Shown here piece after piece: positions 16,604-25,118 of a DNA stretch of 64,000 nucleotides. Position 1 is the first letter of the stretch, and each line of letters begins with the position of its first letter. Source of the stretch: Burkholderiales bacterium (GTDB lineage Bacteria > Pseudomonadota > Gammaproteobacteria > Burkholderiales > Burkholderiaceae_C); contig RXJV01000019.1 of the NCBI GenBank assembly GCA_003963075.1, positions 1-64,000 on the forward strand, given 5' to 3'. The notes beneath the pieces are model-generated. The model saw only the letters and a list, made by a program, of their open reading frames with translations, was not told the DNA's origin and searched no databases. The position numbers and the translations under genes are program-made.

Positions 16604-17611
16604 ATGCCTGACAGCCACGCGATGAGACCGCCGCCCACCCCCGGCCGGCCCGGCCAGATCGGCGGGCATGACGCCATCTTCATCAGCATCGCGGCCTACT
16701 GCGACCCGTTGCTGGCGTTCACGATCTGCAGCGCGCTGACGCAGGCCAGCCAGCCCGAACGCATCCGCATCGGCCTGGTGGAGCAGCAACTGCCCGAGGC
16801 CTGCGTGCGCCTGCCGGAAGCCTGGGAGCGGCAGGTGCGGCGGGTGCATATCCACCCTCTGCAGGCGCGCGGGCCATGCTGGGCGCGGGCGATCGCGATG
16901 TCGCTGTACCAGGGCGAGCGCTGGTTCCTGCAGATCGACTCCCACACCTGGTTCGAGCCCGGCTGGGACGATCGCCTGATCGCTTGGGGAGAGCATTGCG
17001 CGGCGTTGAACCCGCGCAGCCTGGTGACCACCTATCCCAATGCGTTCACGCTGCGCGACGGCCAGCCGGTGGCGACGATCGCCGGCGCCGAACTGCTGGC
17101 CTTCGTGGTGCGAACCGGGCAGCAGTTCGAGCCCGATCATCCGGTGCTGATGTTCGAGGCGGTGCCGGTCAGCGGGCAGGCGCCGCTGCCGACGCTGCAC
17201 GTGGGCGCGGGCTGCCTGTTCGGCCCGGGGCAGCTGGTGCAGGAGCTGCCCTACGACCCCTTCCTCTACTTCCACGGCGAGGAGCAGGCCTTTGCGCTGC
17301 GCGCCTGGACGCGGGGCTGGGACCTGTTCCATGTCCCGGGCATTCCGCTTTACCACCAATACGTCAGCGCCGGTGATTCGCGCCCCATGCACTGGTCGCC
17401 CGAGCTGGATGCGCAGCGCCAGGTGCGCTCGGCCGAGTTGTCGGAAGCCGCCAACCGCCGCATGGCCGCGCTGCTGTGGCAGGGGGCCGACCTCGGCATC
17501 TACGGCCTCGGCACGGCGCGCAGCCTGGCGGACTTCGCCGCCTTCAGCGGCATCGACTATGCGGCCCGGGCCATTGCGCCCCATGCCTACAAGGCGCGTT
17601 ACGGCTACTGA
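16604..17611 (+). CDS. GlcNAc-type glycosyltransferase (PF11397-like)
   Basis: The 335-aa protein resembles the GlcNAc-transferase family related to eukaryotic Skp1 hydroxyproline GlcNAc-transferase. It begins HDAIFISIAAYCDPLLAFTICSALTQASQPERIRIGLVEQ, has the metal-binding QIDSHTWFEPGWDD motif, and contains YFHGEEQAFALRAWTRGWDLF. There is no signal peptide, so a cytosolic acceptor is likely. It follows the methyltransferase without a gap and probably shares its transcript. The donor sugar and acceptor are inferences from the family. Confidence 0.75.
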   Translation: MPDSHAMRPPPTPGRPGQIGGHDAIFISIAAYCDPLLAFTICSALTQASQPERIRIGLVEQQLPEACVRLPEAWERQVRRVHIHPLQARGPCWARAIAMSLYQGERWFLQIDSHTWFEPGWDDRLIAWGEHCAALNPRSLVTTYPNAFTLRDGQPVATIAGAELLAFVVRTGQQFEPDHPVLMFEAVPVSGQAPLPTLHVGAGCLFGPGQLVQELPYDPFLYFHGEEQAFALRAWTRGWDLFHVPGIPLYHQYVSAGDSRPMHWSPELDAQRQVRSAELSEAANRRMAALLWQGADLGIYGLGTARSLADFAAFSGIDYAARAIAPHAYKARYGY

Positions 17612-17615
17612 GGGT

Positions 17616-18707
17616 TCACCGGGCCGGCGTCAGCCAGCGCTGCAGCTGGCTGAGCACGCGCGCATCGGTTTGCAGGCCCAGGTGGCCGAGTGCCGTGACG
17701 ATGGCGGTGTCCGTAAACGCCAGCCGGCGTGCCGGATCGCGATGCCGGCCCAGCGCGCTGGCCACCGGCACCAGGCCGTCACCCAGCCAGCGCGCCGGCG
17801 GGCCGCTGGGTTGGCTGGCGGTCGTGGCGGCCACCGCATAGCAGGCCACGCCTCCAGGTAGCGGCATGCGGCTGGTCCGGCCCGCGTCGGCTTCCAGCAG
17901 GCTGGCATGGCGCAGGTCGCGGATGCCGGCGCTGCGGCGCGCGGCCAGCGCCGCCAAGGGGCGCGAGTAGGCGCTCAGGGCCAGCAGTTGCTGCAGGATC
18001 TGCCCGCCCCGCTCCAGCGGTGCGCCGCCGTGGGGCGTGCCCAGGGTGATGAGGGCTTGCAGGCGCGCGGGCCAGCGTCGGCCGCGGGCCTGGGCGATCG
18101 CGCTGCGCGCCACCAGCCCGCCCATGCTGTGCCCGAGCAGCGTGATCGGCCCGGGCACGTCGTCCAGCAGCGCGGCCAGCTCGGCGCCGTTGCGCCAGAT
18201 CGAGCGGCCGCTGTTGTAGCGCAGACCGAGCGGGCACCGGCCCAGCCGGGCGAGCGCGGCGGGGAAGTCGGCACCCTCGCGGCGCCACTGCGCCTCGTTC
18301 ATGCACAGGCCATGCAGCAGGATCAGCGTGGGGCCGCTGCTGCCCGCCACCAGCGGGTGCAGGCCCATCCGCGTGGCCAGTGGGTTGCCGCTGTCTTCCA
18401 GGTAGTCGCCCAGCAGGCCGTTCAACGCTGCCACCGCCGCCTGCGCCGCGCTGGCCCGCTCGGGCCCGGCCCGGTCGAGCAGCGGTTCGAGGGCGCCGAG
18501 GGCCAGGTCCAGCCCGCCGCCGACCAGCCGGGTGGCACCGCGCACGCTGCGGTAGACGAGGCCGGTGATGCCCGCGGTGCGGTCGCGGTGGGCACCGAGG
18601 GGCAGGCGCGCGATCTCGGCGTGCATGGCCTCGACCAGGTCGACGACGCCTTGGGTGGAGGTGATCGCGAGACGGCCGGCGCCGCGCAGCTGCTGGGTGC
18701 TGGACAT
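17616..18707 (-). CDS. Alpha/beta hydrolase (lipase/esterase-like)
   Basis: In this 363-aa protein the hydrolase fold starts at about residue 125 with TLILLHGLCMNEAQWRREG. It carries the nucleophile elbow GHSMGG and the segment ITLGTPHGGAPLERGGQ common in triacylglycerol-lipase-like and PGAP1-like hydrolases. A C-terminal His lies in ALGHLGLQTDARVL. The N-terminal ~120 residues are helical and unassigned. I use ATG at 18707; the longer ORF runs into the response regulator. It has no signal peptide and is convergent with the glycosyltransferase, four bases apart. Confidence 0.8.
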   Translation of the reverse strand: MSSTQQLRGAGRLAITSTQGVVDLVEAMHAEIARLPLGAHRDRTAGITGLVYRSVRGATRLVGGGLDLALGALEPLLDRAGPERASAAQAAVAALNGLLGDYLEDSGNPLATRMGLHPLVAGSSGPTLILLHGLCMNEAQWRREGADFPAALARLGRCPLGLRYNSGRSIWRNGAELAALLDDVPGPITLLGHSMGGLVARSAIAQARGRRWPARLQALITLGTPHGGAPLERGGQILQQLLALSAYSRPLAALAARRSAGIRDLRHASLLEADAGRTSRMPLPGGVACYAVAATTASQPSGPPARWLGDGLVPVASALGRHRDPARRLAFTDTAIVTALGHLGLQTDARVLSQLQRWLTPAR

Positions 18708-18732
18708 CGGGCCATCATGCCCGCTTTGGCGG

Positions 18733-19503
18733 CTACATCTGCCGGAACAAGTGGGTGCAGCTCTCGGCCACCAGCAGCATCTCGCTGCCGTGCTTGAGCT
18801 TGAGCTGCATGCGGCCGCGGAAGTCGCGGCTGACGCTGGCAATCGCGTTCACGTTGACCAGCGTCGAGCGGTGGATCTGCCAGAACTGCTGCGGGTCCAG
18901 CTCGTCGATCAATTCCTTGAGCGGCTTGCGGATCAGGGCCTCGCCGTCCTTGAGCGCGAGGCGGGTGTATTTGTTGTCGCTCTGGAAGAACAGCACCTCG
19001 TCGACGGTGATGAGGCGCAGGGTCTGGCCCACCGAGGCATTGATCCAGCGCAGCGGCGCCCGGGCGGCCGACGGCGCGGCGGCGGGGCGCTGGCCGAGCT
19101 GGTCCAGCACGCCGCCGAGTGGCGCGGGCGCCTGGCCCAGCCGCGCCTTGAGCCGGGTGATGGCGGTGAACAGGCGTGCGCCGGCCAGCGGCTTGAGCAG
19201 GTAGTCGACCGCGCCTTCGTCGAAGGCGGCGATGGCGTAGTGGTCGTAGGCCGTGACGAAGACGACGTGGGCGCGGCCATTGACCTGGCGGGCCACGTCG
19301 AGGCCGGTGGCGCCGGGCATCTCGATGTCCAGGAACAGCAGGTCCGGGCGGTGCTGGTCCAGCAGGCGCAGCGCCTCCAGCCCGTCGGCGGCTTCGCCGA
19401 CGATGCTGAGCTCGGGCCAGAGCTTGCCGAGCTGCTCGACCAGTTCGCCGCGCAGCGCGGCCTCGTCCTCGGCGACCACGGCGGTGGGTGCGATCAGGCT
19501 CAC
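18733..19503 (-). CDS. LytTR-family response regulator
   Basis: The 256-aa protein uses a GTG start at 19503 that overlaps the stop of the upstream gene as GTGA. The receiver domain has AEDE near the N-terminus, phospho-acceptor Asp59 in LLFLDIEMPG, a TAYD switch, and KPL. The C-terminal LytTR DNA-binding domain spans LRWINASVGQTLRLITVDEVLFFQSDNKYTRL to WQIHRSTLVNVNAIASVSRDFRGRMQLKLKHG. It is the output of the two LytS-like genes directly upstream. The regulated genes are not evident, and the unit is not adjacent to an obvious target. Confidence 0.92.
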   Translation of the reverse strand: MSLIAPTAVVAEDEAALRGELVEQLGKLWPELSIVGEAADGLEALRLLDQHRPDLLFLDIEMPGATGLDVARQVNGRAHVVFVTAYDHYAIAAFDEGAVDYLLKPLAGARLFTAITRLKARLGQAPAPLGGVLDQLGQRPAAAPSAARAPLRWINASVGQTLRLITVDEVLFFQSDNKYTRLALKDGEALIRKPLKELIDELDPQQFWQIHRSTLVNVNAIASVSRDFRGRMQLKLKHGSEMLLVAESCTHLFRQM

Positions 19504-20543
19504 GCGGGCAACTCCAGGCTGAATTCGGTGCGGTCGGGGCCGTGGCTGCAGACCAGCCGCGCGCCCAGCACGTCCAGGCGCTCGCGCAGCGCGGCCAGCT
19601 CGGCATCCTCGCCGCACAGGCCCGGCGTGTCGAAGCCCAGCGTGACGCGCCCATCGGCCCGCAGCCAGCAGCGCGTGGGGCGGCCGAGGCGCAGCGCCCG
19701 ATGCAGCAGCGGCAGCAGCAGCATGGGAGGCAGCGGCGCGGCGCGGTGTGCCCCGAGCTCACAGTCGAAGGCGGGCGGCTGGCCGCCGAGGTCGCGCCTC
19801 AGGTCGAGGTAGCTGGCGATCAGCTCGGCCTCGCTGGCCAGCGTGGCGCCCGCATCGCGCAGCCGCGGCAGGGCCACCCGCAGGTGGCGGATCAGGCGTT
19901 CCAGCCGCGCGCTGGCGCCAGGATCGTGTCGCGCATAGGCCTGCTCGACGGCGACCAGCGCATCGAACAGCAGGTCGGGTTCGACCTGGGCCTGCAGCGC
20001 GGCGAGCTGCGCGGCCAGGGCACGCCGGCGCAGCTGGCCATGCTCGCGCAGCAGCGCCTGGGCCGCGGCGTCTTGGCGCTTGCGCCGGGCATGGATTTCG
20101 AGCCCGCCAACCAGCATCAATGCCGGCATGAACACCCACAGCGTGTCGCCGATCAAGGCGGTCAGCCGGAACTCGTCGCACGGCGGCTTGTCCAGGCTGG
20201 CGCGGACGACGTCGCAAAAGGATGGCCAGGGCAGCACCTGCTTCAGCGCATAGCTCAGCGCGATGCCGAGGGCCGAGCCGATCAGCGTCGCCACGATGAG
20301 CTGGCGGCGCCGCGCCGGGCCGCTGGCGCGGCTGCGCGCTGCGGGCAGCCAGCACAGCATCAGCACCAGGCCAGTGACCTGGGGCAGCAGCATGTGGCGG
20401 GCCACGACCTCGGGCAGATGTTCGCCGACGCGGTACTCGAGCAGGGCGCTCAGGTCGATGGCGCCGAACAGCAGGCCCGCGGCGGCGAAGACCGCGGCCT
20501 CGCGTGGCCGCAGCGAGCGCCAGGAGGCGAGGATGGCGTTCAT
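19500..20543 (-). CDS. Degenerate LytS-like membrane sensor (pseudokinase)
   Basis: The 347-aa protein has about four membrane segments and then a LytS-type dimerisation region in which the canonical QIEPHFLFN is AQVEPDLLFD. The phospho-acceptor His is Asp190 and the Asn is Asp194. The ATP-binding half has also lost the N box (LLHRALRLG instead of LVENAIKHG) and the DNGxG box. It cannot act as a normal histidine kinase. It sits between an intact LytS-like kinase and the LytTR regulator with ATGA and GTGA overlaps, so it probably forms a heteromer or allosteric partner with the intact kinase. Confidence 0.85.
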   Translation of the reverse strand: MNAILASWRSLRPREAAVFAAAGLLFGAIDLSALLEYRVGEHLPEVVARHMLLPQVTGLVLMLCWLPAARSRASGPARRRQLIVATLIGSALGIALSYALKQVLPWPSFCDVVRASLDKPPCDEFRLTALIGDTLWVFMPALMLVGGLEIHARRKRQDAAAQALLREHGQLRRRALAAQLAALQAQVEPDLLFDALVAVEQAYARHDPGASARLERLIRHLRVALPRLRDAGATLASEAELIASYLDLRRDLGGQPPAFDCELGAHRAAPLPPMLLLPLLHRALRLGRPTRCWLRADGRVTLGFDTPGLCGEDAELAALRERLDVLGARLVCSHGPDRTEFSLELPA

Positions 20544-21664
20544 GCGGCAACTGCCTGGGCGGCCAGGGCCTGGGCCGGCAGCCGCACGCGGGCAATGACG
20601 CCGCGCGGCTGGGCGGCCTCCAGCTCCAGCGAGGCGTGCTCGCCGAATCGGGCGGCAAGCCGGGCGCGCGTGTTGGCCAGGCCCACGCCGGTGCCGCCGC
20701 TGGCGGCGCCAAAGCCCTGGCCGTTGTCGGCCACCTCCAGCAGCAGGCCGCCAGCGGCATCGGAGCAGGCGCGGATGTCGATGCGCCCACCCTCGGGCAG
20801 CGGCGACAGGCCATGCTTGATCGCGTTCTCCACCAGCGTCGGCAGTACCAGTGTGGGCAGCCGTGCGGACTGCAGCTCGGCCGGGGCGCTGATGGCGAAG
20901 CTCAGCCGCTCGCCCATGCGCATCTGCAGGATGGCCAGGTAATGCCGCACCAGTTCGAGCTCCTCGGCCAGGCTGGACTCGTGGCGGCGCATGCCGGGCA
21001 GGGCGGCGCGCAGATAGCCGATCAGCGCCACCAGCATGTGGCGGCCCTGCTCGGGCTGGGTCTCGTACAACCGCTTGACGTTGGCCATCGTGTTGAACAG
21101 GAAGTGCGGTTCGATCTGGGCGTTCAGCGCCGACAGCTGGGCCTCGGTCTGCTGGGCCGCCAAGGCATCGCGCTCGCGGGCCAGGCGGGCCAACTGCTCT
21201 TCGCTGTTGCGGCTGCTGCGGGCCAGCCGCAGCAGCGCATAGCCCAGCCCGCCCAGCAGGGTCCAGACCGCGACCGTCGACAGGGCCCAGGCCCGGCTGA
21301 TGTCGATGGCGTGATCTTCCAGATGAACGATGACGTAGCGCGCCCAGGTGCCCAAGCCGGCGCCGAGAGCGACCGCCAGTCCCTGAATGCCGCGCACGCT
21401 CGCCGGCCGCCAGGCCCGCATCGCCAGCAGGGCCTCGGCCAAGGCCACCACGACCAGCAGCGACAGGCCGGTCAGCAGGGACTGGCGTGAGAAACGCACC
21501 AGATCGAAGAAGGCCTCCCAGCCCCAGCCGCTGTCGCCGCCGAACCAGGTCAGCATGCGCGACACCGCATGCAGGAGGCAGAAGTAGTAGACGACCGCCA
21601 CCATGCGCAGATTGCACACGCGGCGAAAGGCCTGCAGCGGGGTCACGTCCTCCATCGCCCGCAT
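20540..21664 (-). CDS. LytS/YpdA-type membrane histidine kinase
   Basis: The 374-aa protein has four predicted membrane segments in the first ~145 residues and a short coiled coil (EEQLARLARERDALAAQQTEAQLSALNA). An intact His_kinase domain follows, with His187 in QIEPHFLFNTMANVKRL. The HATPase domain has LVENAIKHGL, DNGQGFG and GTGVGLANTRARL. It lacks a HisKA domain, as expected for this family. It is the first gene of a three-gene unit with a pseudokinase and a LytTR regulator. The start could instead be the fourth codon (Met4, 21655). The signal is unknown. Confidence 0.9.
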   Translation of the reverse strand: MRAMEDVTPLQAFRRVCNLRMVAVVYYFCLLHAVSRMLTWFGGDSGWGWEAFFDLVRFSRQSLLTGLSLLVVVALAEALLAMRAWRPASVRGIQGLAVALGAGLGTWARYVIVHLEDHAIDISRAWALSTVAVWTLLGGLGYALLRLARSSRNSEEQLARLARERDALAAQQTEAQLSALNAQIEPHFLFNTMANVKRLYETQPEQGRHMLVALIGYLRAALPGMRRHESSLAEELELVRHYLAILQMRMGERLSFAISAPAELQSARLPTLVLPTLVENAIKHGLSPLPEGGRIDIRACSDAAGGLLLEVADNGQGFGAASGGTGVGLANTRARLAARFGEHASLELEAAQPRGVIARVRLPAQALAAQAVAA

Positions 21665-21767
21665 TGTCCGGCCGGCCCGCTGGCCGCGGGGCCGGCTGCG
21701 ACGAAACCGGCCGGCGGCGGCGCCAAGCCGGTCGATCAGGGGCTCACCCGCCGGGCGCGGCCGGGCC

Positions 21768-21800
21768 GCGTGCCGGCTGCGTGCCGGCTGCGTGCCGGCT
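21768..21800. repeat. Tandem 11-bp repeat, three copies
   Basis: GCGTGCCGGCT is repeated three times head to tail, followed by a partial fourth unit (GCGTGGCTTGG). It is in non-coding DNA upstream of the kinase gene and could be a slippage product. Confidence 0.8.
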
Positions 21801-22109
21801 GCGTGGCTTGGCGCGCGGTACGGCTGGTTCGTGCGCGCCGCGGGCAGCAGCGCCGAAAACGCTTTCAGCGCCCGTCATAGCGACAGACGGTGGAAAAAAC
21901 AGACGTTCGGCCACGATCCGAACGGCTCAGACCATGACCTGATCGTTGCCGCAGAACCCCCCGAAACGAGGGGGAAGGAAAACCCGCCAGCCACCGGCTT
22001 GGTGGTGTTGCGGCGGGTGCTGTTCCAACCCAAGGCACCGGCGTCGGGGACGGTCGGCGCAAAAAAACAGCCGGCACAGCAATATCAAGGCAATGCAATG
22101 GCAATTGTT

Positions 22110-22129
22110 CTTTACAAACTTGTGTAAAG
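22110..22129. promoter_or_regulatory. Inverted repeat CTTTACA-N6-TGTAAAG
   Basis: This is a perfect seven-base dyad in an AT-richer island 140 bp upstream of the PEP-CTERM phosphatase-like gene. Its form suggests a dimeric repressor or activator site. The cognate regulator is not identifiable from the window. Confidence 0.5.
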
Positions 22130-22269
22130 CAATGTGTCTGCAAGGCGAATGTGGGTATCACGAATGGCGCGCCTGCCCTCACTAGAGTCCGGCCCCGCGC
22201 ACCGCCGGCTGGGCATGGCCCCCGCCGCCGCCGGTGCCTCGTCCCACCCCCCACTCACCGGAGAAGACC

Positions 22270-23901
22270 GTGAAGCCACGCATCCTTGTCGCCCTGATTG
22301 CCAGCGCCGCCGCTTCGGGCGCCTTGGCTCAGATCACCGGGCCCAGCAGCAGCGCCAGCCCTTATGTCACGCCGACCGCCCCGGGCTGGTCGGTCACCTC
22401 ACTCATCACGGTGGGCGACTCGGTCAACTTCAAGCCGGACGGTGTCACGCCTTACCGGATGGTCGGCATCCCCGACGGCCTGGGCGCCTACGACAACGGC
22501 AACGGCACCTTCACGGTGCTGATGAACCATGAACTCGGCAGCACCTCAGGCATCGCCCGCGCGCACGGTTCGGCCGGCGCCTTCGTTTCGGAATGGGTGA
22601 TCAACAGTTCCACCCTGAAGGTGCAGTCGGGCGCCGATCTCGTCACCCAGCACCTGGTCTGGAACAACCAGAGCAACAGCTACATGTCCGCCATCGGGCA
22701 GAAGTGGGACGCGGCATCCAACCGCTACGTGGCCAGCGCCAACAGCGAGGCCAACAGCTTCGCCCGCCTGTGCTCGGCAGACCTTCCGGCCGTCAGCGCG
22801 TTCTACAACGCCAGCACCGGCCTGGGTACGCAAAACCGCATCTACATGGCTGGCGAGGAGACCGGTGCCGAAGGCCGTGCCTATGCCTTCATCGCCAGCG
22901 GCAGCGACAAGGGCAAAGCCTATGAGCTGAATCGCCTGGGCAAGTTCTCGTGGGAGAACAGCGTGGCCAATCCCTGGAGCGGCAACAAGACCGTGGTCAT
23001 CGGGACCGATGACAGCACGCCCGGCCAGGTCTATGTCTACACCGGCACCAAGACCAACACCGGCAGCGACATCGAACGTGCCGGTCTGACCAACGGTAGC
23101 CTGCGCGGCATCAAGGTGGATGCGGCCAATGCACAGGGCAATGGCGCCGGCAGCACGAGCAACAACGTCGAGGTCGGCCCGATCAATGGCAGCTTCAGCA
23201 CCGTGGCGGTGGACACCAGCGTCAGCGGCGCCACCCTGCAGAGCAACTCGCGCGCCGCCAAGATCACGGAATTCGCCCGCCCCGAAGACGGCCACTGGGC
23301 CAATGCCAACACCTTCTACTTCGTGACGACCGGCACGACGACGACCGGCGTGCAGAGCTCCAAGCTCTACAAGCTCTCATTCGCCCTTCAGGCCGGCGGC
23401 GCCGTGGACTATGACAACGGCACCATCTCGATGGAGCTGGACTCGGCCACGCTGACCGGCAAGGACGGACAGCAGGCCCGCACCTTCGACAACATCGTCG
23501 TCGCGGATGACGGCACCCTCCTGATCCAGGAGGACCCTGGCAACACCAACTACATCGCCAAGACCTGGCACTACGACCCGGCCACCAAGACCTCGACCCA
23601 GGTGCTCGAATCCGACCGGGCGCGTTTCCAGACGGGCGGCTCCAGCTTCCTGACCGTCGACGAGGAGAGCTCCGGCATCATCGAAGTGACGTCCATCCTG
23701 GGCCGCAACGACGGCAAGCGCTACTTCCTTGCCGACATGCAGGCCCACAACGGGATCACCGGTGAACTGGTTGAGGGCGGCCAGCTCTACCTGGTCAGCT
23801 ACGACGCCGCTGCAGCCGTGCCCGAGCCGAGCACCTATGCCCTGATGTTTGGCGGCCTGGGACTGATGGGCTGGCTGGCCCGCCGGCGCAAGGCGGCCTG
23901 A
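22270..23901 (+). CDS. PEP-CTERM-anchored PhoX/DUF839-like protein
   Basis: The 543-aa protein starts at GTG 22270, which has GGAG about seven bases upstream and gives a signal peptide (KPRILVALIASAAASGALAQ). The body resembles DUF839/PhoX beta-propeller proteins: MVGIPDGLGAYDNGNGTFTVLMNHELG, AYELNRLGKFSWEN, ITEFARPEDGHWANANTFYFVTTG and NTNYIAKTWHYDPATKTSTQVLESDRARF. The C-terminus VPEPSTYALMFGGLGLMGWLARRRKAA is a PEP-CTERM exosortase sorting signal with motif, membrane helix and basic tail. Phosphatase activity is inferred. The exosortase itself is not in this window. Confidence 0.85.
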   Translation: MKPRILVALIASAAASGALAQITGPSSSASPYVTPTAPGWSVTSLITVGDSVNFKPDGVTPYRMVGIPDGLGAYDNGNGTFTVLMNHELGSTSGIARAHGSAGAFVSEWVINSSTLKVQSGADLVTQHLVWNNQSNSYMSAIGQKWDAASNRYVASANSEANSFARLCSADLPAVSAFYNASTGLGTQNRIYMAGEETGAEGRAYAFIASGSDKGKAYELNRLGKFSWENSVANPWSGNKTVVIGTDDSTPGQVYVYTGTKTNTGSDIERAGLTNGSLRGIKVDAANAQGNGAGSTSNNVEVGPINGSFSTVAVDTSVSGATLQSNSRAAKITEFARPEDGHWANANTFYFVTTGTTTTGVQSSKLYKLSFALQAGGAVDYDNGTISMELDSATLTGKDGQQARTFDNIVVADDGTLLIQEDPGNTNYIAKTWHYDPATKTSTQVLESDRARFQTGGSSFLTVDEESSGIIEVTSILGRNDGKRYFLADMQAHNGITGELVEGGQLYLVSYDAAAAVPEPSTYALMFGGLGLMGWLARRRKAA

Positions 23902-23977
23902 GCCCGCAACGGCCCCTGGCGGGGCCGGTCGATTGCAGATCACGGCCCCGCCACCCTCCCTCACACTGGAGACCGCC

Positions 23978-24607
23978 ATGTCGCTCCGCATCGCCTCGGG
24001 CGTATTTGCAGCCAGCCTCGGCATGGCTGCCCACGCCGTCAACGTCAGCGAGCCGCCCGACCTTTCGAATGATTGGACGGCACCGACCGTCATCGCGCTG
24101 GACCCCGGCAGCAACTGGGTGAAGGGAACATCGGGCTATAGCGGCAGCGTTCTTGACCGCGACTTCTTCCGCATCGATGTGCCGGTGGGCCACCAGCTCA
24201 GCAGCCTGGTGCTCGGCCTCGGCACCGAAGTCGGCGGTGCCTTTTCCTTCATCGGGGTGCAGGCCGGCAACGGGCTGACCATCGATCCCAACACGGTCAG
24301 CAACGGCTCGGCCCTGCTCGGCTGGCACCTCTACGGTTCGGCCGACAAGGGCACCAACATCCTGCCCGCCATCGGCGGTGGAGCCGACAAGATCGGCTTC
24401 AGCGGCGCGCTGCCGAGCGGCAGCTACACCTTCTGGGTCCAGGAACTGGCCCCGAGCTTTCCGGGTGAGGCCTTCCCGCCATACCCCTACGAGCTGAACT
24501 TCAATGTCACGGCCGTTCCCGAGCCTGGCGCCTGGGTGCTGCTGCTCGGCGGTCTCGCCGCGGTTGGCCGACGGGTGGCACTGAGGAGCATCCTGTCGGC
24601 CGCTTGA
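23978..24607 (+). CDS. PEP-CTERM sorting-domain protein
   Basis: The 209-aa protein starts at ATG 23978, chosen because a GGAG lies upstream and a signal peptide (MSLRIASGVFAASLGMAAHAVN) follows. The mature domain is small and beta-rich with no named family recognised (SGSVLDRDFFRIDVPVGHQLSSLVLGLGT, GALPSGSYTFWVQEL). It ends with VPEPGAWVLLLGGLAAVGRRVALR, a PEP-CTERM exosortase signal. It follows the larger PEP-CTERM gene by 76 bp and is probably co-transcribed, so the two are likely exported and surface-processed together. Confidence 0.82.
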   Translation: MSLRIASGVFAASLGMAAHAVNVSEPPDLSNDWTAPTVIALDPGSNWVKGTSGYSGSVLDRDFFRIDVPVGHQLSSLVLGLGTEVGGAFSFIGVQAGNGLTIDPNTVSNGSALLGWHLYGSADKGTNILPAIGGGADKIGFSGALPSGSYTFWVQELAPSFPGEAFPPYPYELNFNVTAVPEPGAWVLLLGGLAAVGRRVALRSILSAA

Positions 24608-24734
24608 GGCCGGCCGGTCCGTCGACCCACGGCTTGTTGGCCCGTCGGGTGCCTAACATCATGGCAGCGCTGACCGATCCACGCGCGGCGCTGAGTGCTT
24701 GAGGCGCGACCGATGCGCCCCAGCCCGGCCTGCA

Positions 24735-25118
24735 CTAGGCGACGTTGGCCGTCGCGATCAAGGCCTTCAGGTCCCGCTCCGACGCGGTCGCGTCACCGAG
24801 GTTGATCTCGATCAGCCGACGCAGATGGGTGATGGACTCCAGGTCGATGCTGCGGCAGAGCACACCCACATGGCGGCCTTCGACATGGGCCAGTTCGCCG
24901 GCCATCGCGATGGCCGGCTCGTGCGCGCCGGCGCCGAGCGGCAGCTTGACGAGGCAGGGCATGCCGGGCTGGACTGCGGCGCCGGCAGGCAGCTGCAGCA
25001 GCACGCCCTTGAGCGAGATGTCGACGACCTGGCAGCTCAGCTGCGCCTGGGTCGTGAACAGCTCGGCGCCGGCGGCGAAGGCAACGCGGGCGAATTGGCG
25101 GCGTTCGGTGCTGATGAT
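24735..25118 (-). CDS. PilZ domain protein, start codon unusual
   Basis: The ~127-aa protein is almost entirely a PilZ c-di-GMP-binding domain. It has the basic motif ERRQFARV near the start, then DISLKGVLLQLP (the D/NxSxxG motif), and ends EINLGDATASERDLKALIATANVA. The conserved region begins directly at the upstream end, where there is no ATG, GTG or TTG in frame after the preceding gene's stop. A GGGAG lies 3 and 6 bases before two consecutive ATC codons (25118, 25115), so an ATC start is the simplest reading. A base error is the alternative. It probably shares a transcript with the upstream 144-aa gene. Confidence 0.72.
   Translation of the reverse strand: MISTERRQFARVAFAAGAELFTTQAQLSCQVVDISLKGVLLQLPAGAAVQPGMPCLVKLPLGAGAHEPAIAMAGELAHVEGRHVGVLCRSIDLESITHLRRLIEINLGDATASERDLKALIATANVA

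Larger units (their letters stand above)
21665..22269 (+). other. 605-bp intergenic region upstream of PEP-CTERM gene
   Basis: No gene is supportable here; short ORFs in all frames look like shadows. It contains three tandem copies of GCGTGCCGGCT (21768-21800), a CCCCC/GGGGG hairpin near 21955-21975, an A-rich stretch and an inverted repeat at 22110-22129. It must hold the promoters of both divergent units. I looked for a sigma-54 site, as found before some PEP-CTERM genes, and saw none that fits. Confidence 0.5.

Noticed and set aside
13598-17584. 1328-aa minus-strand ORF
   Set aside because: Only the part from 15802 down matches a molybdopterin oxidoreductase. The upstream half lies opposite the methyltransferase and glycosyltransferase genes and is a shadow.
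19500-21617. 705-aa minus-strand ORF as one protein
   Set aside because: The N-terminal half is an out-of-frame reading of the first kinase. The true second gene starts at ATG 20543 with an ATGA overlap.
21900-22269. Sigma-54 promoter before the PEP-CTERM gene
   Set aside because: GGCAC and TGGCA occur, but no TTGC lies at the required spacing.
21665-22269. Small ORFs in the 605-bp intergenic region
   Set aside because: None has a ribosome site, sensible composition or neighbours supporting translation.
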